Source: Smallanthus sonchifolius
Taxonomy: Eukaryota > Streptophyta > Magnoliopsida > Asterales > Asteraceae
Direction: 5' to 3'
Assembly: GCA_023525975.1 (NCBI GenBank)
Contig: JAKNSE010000030.1
Span: 2,271,001-2,335,000, forward strand
DNA length: 64,000 bases
Each line of letters begins with the position of its first letter. Positions within the stretch are counted from its first letter, which is position 1. The notes under the pieces were generated by a model. It saw only the letters and a list, made by a program, of their open reading frames with translations, was not told where the DNA came from and ran no database searches. Shown piece after piece: positions 44,833 to 57,682 of the stretch. Both the position numbers and the translations under genes were made by a program.

Positions 44833-46887
44833 CTACTTTAAGCTAGGGATGTTATTGACTTTCTCCTTCATGCGCGATATAAGTTTGAACTTCTCTTCAG
44901 CTTCGACTTGTTGGCGCGTATCAGATCCAGAGGCTCGATCTGGATGAAAGCTTAGTAATGCTCGTTTATAAGCTGCATGAACCTGAAACAAAAACCAATA
45001 TTACTACAATAATGATTTGAAGCTATAAATGAACCGTTTAGGAGGTTGTGCGCGTTTCACTAGTTGTTGAGGTATGAATATCTGACACAACATGAACCTA
45101 ACACGAAATTCACAGGTTTGGGTTTAGTATAAACGAGTTCGGGTCAGTTTCAAGTTGAACCCGCGAACACGTTTAGTTACACGGGTCGTGTTCGTGTCAA
45201 CCCTGCGGGTTCACAGGTTGACCCATTTGACCCATCTATTTTTTACTTTACTTTTTAAAAATGTGTTTTATGCCTTAAATTAAATTGGTTGGGTAATTTA
45301 TGCAATATTTATAAAAAAGAAATTGACATAATATTTTATAATTAAAAGTTGTAATTTCAAAGTATTTAATATGTGCCAAAAAAAATCCAGGTTAAACGGG
45401 TCGTGTTCGTGTCAACCCACAAATACTTGGGTCATGTTCGGATTCATATGGCTGACACGTTTAGCACCCTACTTTTTAGCTAATCATTTGTGCTCGACCC
45501 GTTTGATTTTAAAAGGAAAACAGAACTATCCAAATCAACCCATTCATAAGAAAACTTGTCAAATTTCACAAGGGGGATCAACCCAATATAAAACATAACG
45601 GGCCACAACTCACCTGTTGTGATGTGGCGTACGGGCTGTTGACAAAGATTCCTAAACCACACAATAATGAAGCCATGTCATGACAAGTCATTTCCAGCTT
45701 CTTAAGCTCTTGTTGGACTTCAATGCGATATATCTCTCTATTGTTCATGTTTTCCTCATCCTGTCAACAAACAATAAACAAAGATAATGTAAAATGAACA
45801 ATCTTGAAAAATGGCAAAAAAAAGTAAAAAATAAACACATGACATGAATCCTGCAAACCTGTTTTTGAGATTCTCTGATTTCTTCTACGCGTTGTTTCTG
45901 CCTTTTTTTAATGTCTAATAAACGCGATTTTTCAGCTTTTTTTCTTTTCAGTAAACGTCGCTGCTGCTGAGCATCGTCTGCCTGCAAAAGTAAATATAAA
46001 GTTTCCACCTTTAACTGAATTTCAAGAAACGGGTCAAAACAGGTCAGCAGGTTGAATGGCGGGTCAAAATGGGCTCAGGTTAAAACAAACCACATCAGGT
46101 TCAGTTGACCTACAAAAACTCTTGTTGTCCATTTTTCTAAACTTCTTGAAAACAATTAATGTGTTAACTATGGTTACAAAAAAATTATTAACCCATTTGA
46201 CATGTTTCTCTTTTAGCTAAATTCTTTGATTTGACCCGTTTGAGATAAAACACATCATAATAGACCCATTTATAGATAAACGGGTCAATTTTTTTTAGAT
46301 GCAGACACTATATGTAGCAATTTATTTGAGATAAAACACAAAACAGTCTGTTTTAGATGCAGCCACAGGTCGGTTAATCGGCTAAAATGTACCTGTATTT
46401 TTAAGGCTAACTGTGTAGTTGACAACTCATCCTCTTGTGCTTGCTTGTACTCAACAGTATCCTTAATCTTCTCTCTTTCATTAACAATTGTCTCCTCAAT
46501 TGGGGCACCATCAGTGGCATCAGCACATTGACCTTCCTTCTCATGGATGACACTTTTACTATCATCATCATCACCATCATCATCATCATCTAATTGAATG
46601 TTTAGTTCATTACTGGTGGGACCTCTTCTTGGGTACATTCTTTTGCTTTTTGATAACTTCATTGGAGGGAATTTTTTGTTGGGAATATGATTCCCAGGGC
46701 TCTCAACATCATCATCATCATCATCAATGTATATGTATGCTTTCAAAGGAAAATTCTTGTCACTTTTTAAACCTTTTGAACCTCTTGGTGTGTTAATGTT
46801 TACATTACTGAAACTGTAATTGTCCAAATCTATTATGACAACATTTTCGGCTTCCCCGTCATTCTTGCACCTTTTTATGGTCGCCAT
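44833..46887 (-). CDS. J-domain (DnaJ-like) protein, four exons
   Basis: Exons on minus: 46887-46393, 45981-45859, 45760-45614, 44982-44833, i.e. 165, 41, 49 and 49 codons plus stop, 304 residues. All introns are phase 0 with GT-AG ends. N-terminal part acidic and disordered (runs of 5-6 Asp); residues 166-206 basic and coiled-coil-like (QQQRRLLKRKKAEKSR); C-terminal J domain about 225-300 with the HPD signature (ALLSFHPDRAS) and QQVEAEEKFKLISRMKEK. J proteins stimulate Hsp70 ATPase through HPD; a C-terminal J domain suggests a specialised co-chaperone. The client is unknown. A CAG acceptor near 46918 hints at a 5' UTR intron. No disabling change seen. Intron 3 (631 bp) holds repeated GGGTCGTGTTCGTGTCAACC. 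Confidence 0.88.
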
Positions 46888-47306
46888 CCCAAAAAATTTG
46901 CACCTTTCAATTTGTCACTGCAAAAGGGGCATTTGTAATATGTGAGAATATGACCTGCTAATAATACAATAACACCTAGAAGTAAAACCTTGTAATACTC
47001 CTACATTTCGCCTAATAAACAGCCTAAAGATCATCAGATGCTTATAAGTTGTATCTTAATCTTGTCAGCTAAATCAAGAAAATCCAAAATTTTAGTTGAA
47101 AAGTTGATCCAAATAGCAAGAACATAATTTTTAACACATATATGACCACAAATACAGCCTCTTTCAAGTCAAAATAGTGAAGGAAGGTTGTAATATGCCT
47201 CATAAAAATAGTTAATAGTGTAAAAAGGCTAATGATGCCTAGTTCCATTTGTAATTATCCATGATCCAACCCATTAAAATTGATTATTTTTTTGCTGAAA
47301 TGGGAG
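46888..47306 (-). promoter_or_regulatory. Upstream region of the J-domain gene
   Basis: Contains the possible 5' UTR acceptor (CCCTTTTGCAG) near 46918 and AT-rich sequence. No clear TATA box. The foldback MITE begins 420 bp from the start codon. Confidence 0.35.
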
Positions 47307-47311
47307 ACTTT

Positions 47312-47589
47312 GAGTTTTCATTTTGGTTTCTAGGTTGAAAATGAAAGCAATTTGGTTTATGGGGAATCCACTATTTCCACGGGCGGACTCAAGATTTCCT
47401 ACCAACGATCCAGACATGTGGCAAGCAAACTCAAGCAAACTCAAGCAAAGTGCGGGAAAATGAAAGCAATTTGGCTTCTAAGCTTCCTGATTTGCTTGAG
47501 TCCACTTGCCACGTGCGTGGATCATTGGCAGGAAACCTTAAGTCCGCTCGTGAAGATATCGGACTCCCCATAAACCAAAATGAAAACTC
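47312..47589. mobile_element. Foldback MITE
   Basis: The 278 bp element is flanked by ACTTT (47307-47311 and 47590-47594). The two halves are inverted copies over about 100 bp each: GAGTTTTCATTTTGGTTT, GGGCGGACTCAAGATTTCCT and GGCAAGCAAACTCAAG on the left all have inverse partners on the right. The left arm also has a short internal duplication (AATGAAAGCAATTTGG). RNA across it would form a long hairpin. Confidence 0.75.
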
Positions 47590-47639
47590 ACTTTTATGAA
47601 ATATTATGAAATATAACATGTTATTAAAAGTGTTTATGT

Positions 47640-48950
47640 TATCTCATTCATTGATTAAAACTGAATTACAAGGCCCTATATATAATAAACATATATATAT
47701 ATATAACACCCCTCTAAATATCTCAGCTAGACATCTTTTATACAAAATATATACTCTCTAATAAGCCCCCTTAGTTCGAGCAGTAGTAGGACGAACGATC
47801 AAACTGGATCTGAAACTCTGGAACAAGTGCCTTGGTAAACCTTTCGTAAATATATCGGCATATTGAAACTCAGACGGAATATGAAGCACTCGAATGCGGC
47901 TGATCCAGACTTTCTCACGAACCAAATGAATATCAATCTCTACGTGATTTGTCTGTTGGTGTTGAACTGGATTGCCAGATAGGTAAACGGCTGAGACATT
48001 ATCACAGTAAACAATTGTTGCGCATCGTAGGGGAACATGCAGTTCAAGTAATACATTCCGAAGCCAACTAACCTCGGTAACAACATTAGCAACACCACGA
48101 TATTCTTCTTTTGCACTTGACCGAGAAATCATGGTTTGTCATTTAGATGACCAAGACAAGAGGTTATACCCCAAGTAGACACAGTAACCAGATCTGGGTC
48201 GTCTGGAATTCGGACCCCCGAATAAGTCGTGAGAGAGTCACATGGGGTGACCAAAATTGGTGGTACCCTGAACATATCGAATGATCTGTTTCACAAACTG
48301 AAAGTGAGGCTACTTAAACAAGCAGATTTGTTGAACCGTAAGAAATGTCCAACCGGGTGAATGTGAGATATTGGAGAGCTCCAGCAAGACTACGGTACAA
48401 CGTATCATTCGGAAGCAGCGAACCATCGGTAGCACTCAGTTTTGGAGGATGTGTCGACAGGCGTGACGACAGGCTTACACGAAGTCATGTTAGCCCTCTG
48501 AATGATTTCTTTTGCATATTGTGATTGACAAAGAAATAACCTGGAGTGATCTCGTCTAACTGTAATTCCCAAGAAACGATGTAAGTGGCCCAAGTAGGTC
48601 ATGTCGAATTCCTTAGGTAATGTATCACTGACAGTCTTTAGAAAGGTCGGGTCCGAAGCTGTTTGAATTATATCATCGACATAGAGGAGATACGCTATGT
48701 GTTCCCCATGGCGATACACAAATAGCAAAGTGTCACAAATACTGCCTTTGAAATCTTTTGAAGTAATAAAATTCGAGAACCGAGTATACCATGCTCGTGA
48801 AGCCTGTTTGAGACCGTATAAGGAGCGTTTGAGCCGGCAAACATGATTAGGAGCCGAATGATTAATAAAGCCCGGTGGTTGATGCATGAATACCGTCTCA
48901 CGAAGATCTCCTTGTAAAAATGTGTTTTCACATCTAATACATATAGATTG
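47640..48950 (-). pseudogene. Copia RT-RNase H remnant
   Basis: Minus strand: TFLQGDLRETVFMHQPPGF, CRLKRSLYGLKQASRAWYT, LLYVDDIIQTAS (YVDD kept), FDMTYLGHLHRFLGI, QSQYAKEIIQRANM (48887-48405); decayed linker; RNase H SSAKEEYRGVANVV, YCDNVSAVYLSGNPVQHQ, QTNHVEIDIHLVREKV, YADIFTKGLP (48132-47758). A purine tract (AAGGGGGCTTA) near 47765 and an LTR-like AT-rich stretch follow on the left. Upstream gag, protease and integrase are missing, and frameshifts are present. Confidence 0.82.
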
Positions 48951-49781
48951 GTTTTAATGTCTTGGTTCAATTAATTTGGTTATTTATAGACATATAACCA
49001 TAACCAAACCATAAAAGTTAGTTATAAAAAAATCATAATCGAAACATTAGTTTCTCGATTAAATCTATTAATTTGATTTTTTTTTAACATTATTCAATTT
49101 TGCTTCTCACAGTTCGACTTCTGACTTTTAATTTTTTTATACCCAGAGTATGAACATATAATTTTTTATAACTATTAGTTACATAGCATTTTCTTAATTT
49201 TATTATCACAAAGAGCATTTAACATTTACTTATATAACATGTTCACACTAACACATTTCTCAAGGGGGGCATAACGAACCTTGTTTAATTTGATATTCTT
49301 GAATACCCGACCCGACAACTCAAATATAATACCATTGTCTAATTCAAAAAAATTTAACGGACCGAGCCCAACTTTTTTGCGTTCAAAATGTAGTTCAACT
49401 AGATTTCAATTTCTTTACTTTTTTTAAAGTTAACTCAAACATTATATCGGTTCCTTTTGAACAAAGAAGTACGTGTTATTGAATAGAATCATCATAATTT
49501 TGTGGCCTCCTAACTAGTTTGATTTTGATTTTGATTTTGATTTATCTGGTTTGAAGCAGATTGAAACAGTGGAGACTGGTCGATGTCCGCCTCCGATCGC
49601 CGGCGAACTGGAGGATAATCGTAGTTAGAAGCACAGAAGTGAGAGGCATTGGACATGGTGGCAATCGAAGGTGGAGGGTGGTTGGAGCCTTGGAGGAGGG
49701 GTGGCCGGCGATTGGAGAGGAGGCGGGTGGTGAAGATGAAATATGTGATTTAAGTATTTATTTATTTTATTTTATTAAGTA
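48951..49781. other. AT-rich spacer
   Basis: No supported gene. The open frame at 49561-49785 is GC-richer and Arg/Gly-rich but has no recognised motif. Confidence 0.3.
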
Positions 49782-49916
49782 CTAGTGTTAGAACCCGTGT
49801 ATTACACGAGGTTACAAATAAAACAATTAAAAAAATGCAATTTGAATCCATCCTTACTAATGAAAAATGAAAAGTTACAACTTAAATATCCAAATAATAT
49901 AACTATATTAGAAACT

Positions 49917-49929
49917 CGTGTATTACACG
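49917..49929 (-). other. Second Helitron-type tail hairpin
   Basis: CGTGT-ATT-ACACG, same as at 49796-49808, with similar flanks. It suggests tandem or nested Helitron 3' ends. Confidence 0.4.
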
Positions 49930-50339
49930 GATTGAATAATTGAAATAATAATTAGTTAGTAATGAAGATTTAGGAATTATAAAATAATATTTTAATCGAG
50001 AAAAAAATAAGCGGAAAAATTCACCATTAATAGATTGAGAAAATTAAAACAATATGTATTTTAACATGTCAAGTCAGGTTTTTTGTCCTATCTTTTTCAG
50101 TTACATAAAAGTACAATATAGAAAATATCATTATCAAAAATATATCCATAATATATTAAAAACTTTTTAACATAAAATTGATTAGAAGGTTGTAGGTGTT
50201 TTATCTAACCAAAGAAACATGCAGGAATGTATTATATCCGGTAACTATAGAGTGGAGGCTCTCTACATGCAAATCAATTAATAGCAATTCACACTTCAAT
50301 TGGCAAACAAAATGTATACATAATATCAAAGAGAAATCT

Positions 50340-50684
50340 CTAGGTTATAAACCCGTGTACTACACGGGCTGAACAACAAAGACGATAAAAATAACAAAAG
50401 TGTAACAATTTTTAAAAATTTAAATTACATATTATTACATTTTCATAAATTGATTTCTCTCGTAACGTATATCACTTTTTAACTAAATTAGGTATGCATA
50501 TGGGGTAGTTGAGGAATGATCCGAAAATGGAGGTAGTTGAATAACGAAATAGATAACTATTTTTAATGAGATTTAATGAAAACGACGTAGTTTTGATGGG
50601 TAACGGGTTTAGACGGGAAAAATGAATGTGAGGCTTAACTAGAAAGGAACACGTGTTATAAAATTTGATCTTTTATTAGATAGA
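50340..50684 (-). mobile_element. Possible nested small Helitron
   Basis: Minus strand starts TCTATCTAATAAAAGATC at 50684 and ends with a CCCGTGT/ACACGGG hairpin and CTAG at 50340. The host bases on each side are not the expected A and T, so the borders may be off. Confidence 0.38.
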
Positions 50685-51689
50685 GGAAGGGAAGGTATTG
50701 ATATGGGAATGTTATCAAATATAAAAGATATAAATATATACAATTTAATTGATGATTTAAACACTTAAAGAAACCAAACAAAAAGCTAAAACAATAAACG
50801 ATATTTTATTATTAAGCACCACATTAATTTATGGTTGTTAAGAATTTTTAAAATATACAAAAAAAAATATGTTAAGTAATGGAAATTTTTAAACAATCAT
50901 GTCTATTCAAATTTGAATTGATGATGTACTTAATTAAGGAAAATAAACACTAATATTATTGTATATAAATTATTGATAACCATAATTGATGACTGAATTC
51001 AGTATTGGTTTATTATAATAGAAGAATTATTAATAAGTTTCCTAAAAGAGATTAATAACTTTCTAAAGGTGGAATAATTGAAAAAACTAATTGATATTAA
51101 ATGATACTTTAATACGTTAAAACTATTGAAATTGTGGAGTATTGAAATTAAATATTATTGAAAAAATTAATAGATAGTTTAAATTTTCTAAATATAAAAA
51201 CGTTTCTAAAAGTACTTGATTATTTATAATTTGAAATTTTACAAAACTTGATTATTTATAATTTGAAATTTTACAAATTAAACATAATAATTAATTTTAT
51301 TAAAATGTTACATTTATGAAATGATGAGTTAAAAAAAATAAAAATTAAGATAAACAGAAAATTTGATGTTTTTGTTTCTTCTAAACCACATACTAAAAAC
51401 CAAATAAAACACATATACACATATATACAAAGTGCAAGCAAGTAAATATTTTGAATTACTAATAAATGAAAACAAAAACCATACTGAAAGTTTATGATAT
51501 TATAAAGCACATATACACAAATTTCTTGAATCCCATAAAAAAACTACTTAAAAAATATTCAAACAACTTACTCTTTTGTGATATACTAAACCAACAAAAG
51601 ACAACATAATTGAAAAATGTTAAATCCGTCAACTTAACATTCAGAAATTATGTCTAACCGCCAAAAGATCCAACAAAGAAAGCCATACC

Positions 51690-52563
51690 TATGAATCACC
51701 ATCACTTATCACCGCCCCTTTACAACTAACAACATACCTTCTTGAATGACAAACTTGAAATCGCATTTTTCACCTATTGATATGTCATTTTCTTTCATGA
51801 ATTCATGCCATCCAATCAGCTTGTACGTTTTAAAAAATGACAAAAATAAATATAAAAATTAAAAATACCTAAATCAGATAAATAATATCAATGATTTGTT
51901 AAACAAAAAATAACATAAAAAAACAAACCTTTTGTAAGCAGAATTCTTCTCACTACCAACAATCAATTCTGATACAGGAAGGTTCTCAAATTTAACTTTC
52001 AAAATCATATTCTCCTCAATTCCAGCCGTTTTAACAAATTGCATTGGAAACCGCTACAAGAGATTAACTAAAAGAGGTTAAAAATGAAATATTAAAGGAT
52101 AAAACATTAGTGACACTACTCGTAATGAATTAAGATGAAAAACGATTAAAAAATAATACCAAGCGATCAGTGACGACAGTAGTAAAAAATGAAACATCCT
52201 CATCATCAGAGCTATCATCTGAAACTTCAAGAACATTTTTTCCTCACTTTTGTTGATTACCTTGATTATCTTCTTCAATTGGTACACTAAATTCAAGGCC
52301 AGCCGACCGAAAAATAGACATGTTGTACTTTGAAGCCTCAACAGGTTGAAAAATAAAAAAACAAAAATCCCATATTTCAGTGGAATATCATGTACAACTT
52401 TGTTCCAGCCATTACAGAAAAATAAATTTCCATTTATTTTCTTGACATCAACTCTCCACTCAAAACGATCAAATGCAGATAATGTAACTGGTTGAAGAGC
52501 TGTGGGATTTTTGAAAGTTCGGCTTAGGAAAGAAGGTAAAACCAAAAAAATATAATGCAACAA
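51690..52563 (-). pseudogene. B3-domain (REM-like) gene fragment, captured
   Basis: Minus-strand exon-like pieces. 52480-52245: FEWRVDVKKINGNLFFCNGW, KVVHDIPLK, then after a one-base shift in a T run FQPVEASKYNMSIFRSAGLE; a stop follows, then EVSDDSSDDEDVSFF. 52052-51936: RFPMQFVKTAGIEENMILKV, KFENLPVSELIVGS. 51825-51705: GWHEFMKENDISIGEKCDFK, FVIQEG. These fit two B3 DNA-binding domains of the plant REM group, which bind DNA in the nucleus. The shift, a stop and missing ends make it a pseudogene. It lies within the predicted Helitron. Confidence 0.68.
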
Positions 52564-52779
52564 CTATTTTAATCAAATTAATGTAAAATATTATAATATA
52601 GAAATAAATTAAATTAAAAATAGGATGCTAGTAGAAATTAATACCAAATTACTTTCTTCTGGCTTCAGCAAGATAATGTAGAACCTTTGACCATGTTCTT
52701 GTAAACAATAAAAGGGACAGTAGGTCATTTGCGATATGGAACGACCAAACACATGAAACAAAAGAATATAACAAAATCC

Positions 52780-52870
52780 AAGCTGAAGTTCTCTTAGAAG
52801 TTACAACCTTATCCCATCCGGCTGATAAATAAAAAGTATTTTCAAGCCTTCCAACCTGAAGTTCTCTTAC
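52780..52870 (-). pseudogene. Second B3-like fragment
   Basis: Minus strand reads LQVGRLENTFYLSAGWDKVV, then TSKRTSAWILLYSF. The GW.KVV pattern is like the B3 fragment at 52480, so this may be a separate or duplicated exon. It is short and decayed. Confidence 0.45.
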
Positions 52871-54591
52871 TATTGCCCGTATGTATCAGAAGTTGTGAGT
52901 CCGAGAAATTGTTCGCCTCATGAATAAACCTAAGAGATGTGAATGTATTTGGTTATGACCTAGTGTGTTATCTGCTTCATCCACCCCTCATTCTGTTTCA
53001 CAGCATGCTTATTCAACTTTAGGTACCACATCATCAAATTCAAACTTTGCTTCACCACCATTTAGAATGCCACCTGGACCACATTTCAATACATTCACGT
53101 GCAATAAACAATTATACACATGTTTCATGTTTGAGGTATAATTTTTTACCTTTTCACCTAGGGCAGCTCAACCAATTTAGGGGCACCAAGCGAACTAAAA
53201 TTTGAGGCCTTTTTCCAAAAGTCACCGTCATAAACCCTCCTCTTTTATCCGGGCCTGAGACCTACAAAAATAAACTAAAACGCTTATAATTGATAGAATT
53301 TGAAAACTATATGTATTACATATAAATATTGAATTCTATCAATTATAAACTATTTAATCTGTCATTGTGAGTAAGAGAAGTTAATATAATTTGTTTTTAA
53401 CAAAACATGTAAGTTCCATAAAACTATAAAAGTAATTTGACTCCACAATTACATGCAGCAAATAATAATTTGAGAGGTTATTGACAAGCTCATACCTTAG
53501 TTCCTTCCTAAAGTATTTCCATTTTGCTCTTTGTCAATTCACCACATTAGCCATGTCAATGTCGTTGATGCTTTTGAAAAGAAATTTTTTCCAATTCATT
53601 TATTTTAACTTTTTTAAAGCCAAGGGAATCATTTCACCATGGAAAGAACAAATCCATGATACTGCATCATCTTGTAAATAAATTAAACTCAGATTCTCAT
53701 CTGTCTAAATGCCTCTACTTGCACAATTACTTCTTCCCCATTTGTGTACAAAGTAATGCTTTATACTGATTGTGTTCCCTGTTAAGAATACAAAGGAGAG
53801 AGTTGTAGTTACTTTCAATACGCTACCTAAAACAAATCGTTATTCAACTAATCAAAAAGAGTTGAAAACATGATTAAAGTGTTCGCGCATAGTAGAGATC
53901 AGAATTCAGAAATACCTGAAGAGCAAAATCCAATCGAAATAAGAATCTCAGAAACTAAAATCAAGTAAGATTGCTGATTTGTTGTGCACCTGTGCCGCCC
54001 CTGCGATGAAATCAATCAGAATCTCAATAAGAAAGTTTCAATTGACAATCAGAAAGTCAATCGTATATCTTGAATCGCAAATCAGAAACTCGAGATTGAA
54101 ACCCTCGCCATCTCAATAAGAAAGTTTCATCTCCCTCGTCCATCGGTCTGTGAAAAGTTTGAAACCCCCGCCATCTATTTTCCTTAATTGAAACCCTCGT
54201 CCGTTAAGTTGCCCCCTTATTCCGCAAACGAAAATCAATCGATTCAGGGCAAAAAAAAGAAAGATTTGATAAAACATACCTATTGGAAGAGAAGGTAAAT
54301 GAATCCGGAGCCCAAAGAACGTAGCTTGAAGACAAAGATCGCCGATAAGAGGGAGAAGGAGATGCAGGTCAAGGAGGCGGAAGTGAAATCTAGGGTTACG
54401 AATGAAAGAATGAAAGAAAGGAACGGGTTTGTATGGTTATATTAGATCCGAATTGTGTGTATTGGGTCGGGTAAAGACCCGCGCGTCTATGTAATATGGG
54501 TTAAAAGGCAATGGGCGGGAAAATGTTAGTGAGAGTGATTCTGGTGCTGTCATGTGTCCCCTAATTTTACTTGTTTATTATATAGGATAGA

Positions 54592-57124
54592 TTTTAATAT
54601 ATATTATTTTAATGGAGCCCACTAGTGTCATATATTTTATTTTATTTTATTTTTAGTTTTAGATTTTTTTTTATATTAAGGGTTATTTTGGTAATTTCAC
54701 ATCCACCTGACATAAAAACTTAACGTCTATTAACGCCAAAGACCACCAATTTAATAGTTAGTGAAAGTTAGGTTATTTTGGTCATTTCATATTCATTAAA
54801 CATGAAATATGAGTAAACCACAAGTACCAATTAACTCATCATTTTAAATTTAATATGGTCTAAATGAAGATCAACTATAAAACCATTGAAACCTTACTAC
54901 TCAAATCTTCAATCAAGTGGAGCGAGAATTTTTTTGATTTTATGTTTTGAAAATTTCGACTGCATAAATTTTCCTGTGTTCTTAAGATAGGAGGGTATTA
55001 ACAATTTTCAAATCCATAATAGAGATAAATCCTAGATATATTTAGTTTGTTTTATTTATGTCATGTATATCTTTATTTTGTATATATCCTTTGCACCTAT
55101 CATTATAAGTACAAGTTCCTATCACCACCAATAATTCATTGGTGAAGATTAACATACCTTACTTGGTGTCAGCCTAAAACCCTAAAGATCCTATCCTTGT
55201 CGTCGTCTTCTCCCCCCCCCCCCCCCCTTCTCTACAACCAATCTCCTTTCTGGTCACCTTCCTCCTCTCCTGGTTCGACATCATGGCATCTGGTTCAACC
55301 TCATGTAATGGGTCTCTTAACCTGAATATGATTTAGATCACTATGTATCCAATTGAGGTGTTATAAAACTCATATTTGAGAATCTGATTAGGATAGCTCG
55401 TTTATCTTATGTGCATTGCAGTTGTGAGCTAGTGTCGAGTGCACGTGCGCGTATTATTAACACTTTACTCAAAGGTGAGTTCCTCTAAACAATTTCAAAA
55501 CGGGTATGTATATATTTAAACTGTAAAAGTCTATACTATGATGAAATCTTGAATTGACCATCAATGCATTAGATAACAGTTGTGTATGCATTTCCATGTT
55601 GTGTGTCTTATTATATTCCGTATGGACGAAACTTGTAAACGGATATGTCCCCTGTTCGAATGTGTAACATTTGTGATAGGAGTTGTCGGTGGGTGGGTGG
55701 GTGGGTGTGTGGGTGTGTGTGTGTGTGTAGGGCCTCGTGTCTTGATTGGTTTGCCTTTTGTTTCGACCGGCCGTAAGGTTTGAAAGTAAGACGTGTTGGC
55801 TTATCTATCTGTATTGATTTACCCTTTTCAAGATAAGGTTTAATATGTTTTGTATTGTGTGTCTGTTTATGAACTCAACAACATTAAGTTGATGTTGATT
55901 TATTTTGAGCACACATATCCGGTGATCGTTAGTTGGTAGCAGTGTGAAGGCCGGTAGCTTATGACATTTCAGGATGGTAGATTCAGATAATGACTGATTT
56001 GGTTTTGAAGGTGTGTGATGAACTATAAGTCCTATTGTTTTGTATCATTCACTGGGCTGTAAAGTGTGTTTATATTAAGACTTAAGTTCTTATTTTGTAC
56101 TTAGTCAATGATGAAATGAAAGACCTTGTTTAAGTTTTTGCAATGTTTCTGTATCAATCTGTCATTGTTAACCATGTCTGGGCGGGGAGTGACATTTATA
56201 TTCTTCTGAAAATGAAAAAGTAAATAAAAAATGTTAAAACGTCAGTTTATACGACCAGTTCTAAGTTTCAAATTACCGGCTGGACCGTTAAACTCTCATG
56301 TCGTTGAAACCGAATAAATCTCAAACTGATCAAACACCTACCTTGCTTCATTGGGTCAACAACTCGATTTGTTTTAAAGTTTATGAATTCTCATAAACTG
56401 TGAATATCTTTGGTTAGAATAATAATATAATTACTACTAATATAATGATAATATAAGTACTATCAATACAATGATAAGTAGTTTATAAACAAATAACTAA
56501 ATAAGTGAAATTATAAGACTTTTAACGGCTTTTTATAACTAGAATGTTTTTATTTTGCTCTTTTTATTCGTAATTAATAAATCACAACCAATTTTTCTTG
56601 TGTTTTATTATGATGTTTATTTATAATCTAGGCATGTAAGAAAGAGCAATGAACTTGGTTGTTCAACGCCTTGAAAAATCCAAGGGTCAGATTTGTCTTC
56701 CATGTGATTGCAGATTTTGTTTGGTACAAACATGCATGCACATGTTCTCTTACATATATTAAGTTGCACTCAGTTACTTTTCAAATAACTGTACTTTAAA
56801 CTTGGGAGCAAATTTTATTAAAACTATGATTTATAATTTACTTTTTAGTTTATATAACACATATAAATAATCCCACTCTTTCCCATAAATAATATTTATA
56901 TAATAGTTAGTCTCATGCTCAGATTCAGTGTATAAAGACTCGTGTTACATGACATCGATAAATTTTTTGTGTTGTATTTATATTTGACACTTAAGTTACA
57001 AAATAAATAAATAATCTTTATAACACTGTAATTTCGTAACCCCAACCAATTTTTTTATTTTTTGTGCAACCCTAACCCAGGCATGTTGCTGGGTTGTTTG
57101 TTTGTGGTTGGTTGTTTTTGAATT
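54592..57124. other. Gene-poor spacer with simple repeats
   Basis: A run of about 16 C at 55212-55227. A G-rich stretch with GGGTGGGTGGGTGGG at about 55690-55706 followed by (TG)n. CT-rich sequence and a short MASGSTS-like start at 55283 could be the 5' part of a copia gag leader, but nothing continues it. No gene supported. Confidence 0.35.
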
Positions 57125-57410
57125 TAGGGAACAACATATGAATCAAAAAGATGGTTAGTGGTAATTAATTAGGTAATATGTTTTTAGTAGAGAGAATATA
57201 TTATTAGGGTTATTATTATATATTTTGTAAGATGGTTTTAGTAGAGCGAATATACTATTAGGGTTATTATTATATTATATTATTATTTTAAGAGATATTA
57301 TTTGATTTAGTTTCCTTTGTAATTATCTTTATTGTACTTATATATATAGTTAATCAATAATACAGAATATTTGATAGAGTTTTATATTATTCTAGATGGT
57401 ATCAGAGCCT
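57125..57410 (+). repeat. Copia LTR end and primer-binding site
   Basis: AT-rich LTR with a 55-60 bp internal duplication (TTTTAGTAGAG.GAATATA.TATTAGGG at about 57181 and 57235). TGGTATCAGAGC at 57397-57408. Downstream, short leader sequence but no gag. It is a truncated 5' end. Confidence 0.6.
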
Positions 57411-57682
57411 TAGGGTTCTTGCCTTCTTTCTCTTCTTCTCCTTCTCGTCCTGCCCGAGGACGCTTGTACATATATATTAGGTTTTCTTTATCTTTTTCAG
57501 GCCTAGTCGTCCCTCTTGACCAAGGTCTAGCCACAGCCGCCGCCGATCTTCGATCGTCCAACCATCATCGATCTCTCTTCAATGTTGTCAAAAAGCAAAT
57601 TGATGTGTTCGAGTAAATGCCTCGACTGATATTCGTAGAATTTTACTGAAAGGCCTGGATTACAGTTCTATGGTCATGATGA

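Larger units (their letters stand above)
49782..54591 (-). mobile_element. Predicted 4.8 kb Helitron with captured gene fragments
   Basis: On minus it starts TCTATCCTATATAATAAAC at 54591 after A and ends CTAG at 49782 before T, as Helitrons do. A hairpin CGTGT/ACACG (49796-49808) lies just before the 3' end. The 5' end matches the small Helitron at 34415. No Rep/helicase is seen. The interior holds B3-domain gene fragments with introns, and another Helitron-like tail at 49917-49929. Boundaries rest on short motifs, so the two ends could belong to different copies. Confidence 0.55.

Noticed and set aside
49561..49785. 74-residue GC-rich frame
   Set aside because: No motif or homologous neighbour, and it overlaps the Helitron end by four bases.
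57371..57616. 81-residue frame after a copia PBS
   Set aside because: Spans LTR end and leader; starts before the PBS, so it is not a gag start.
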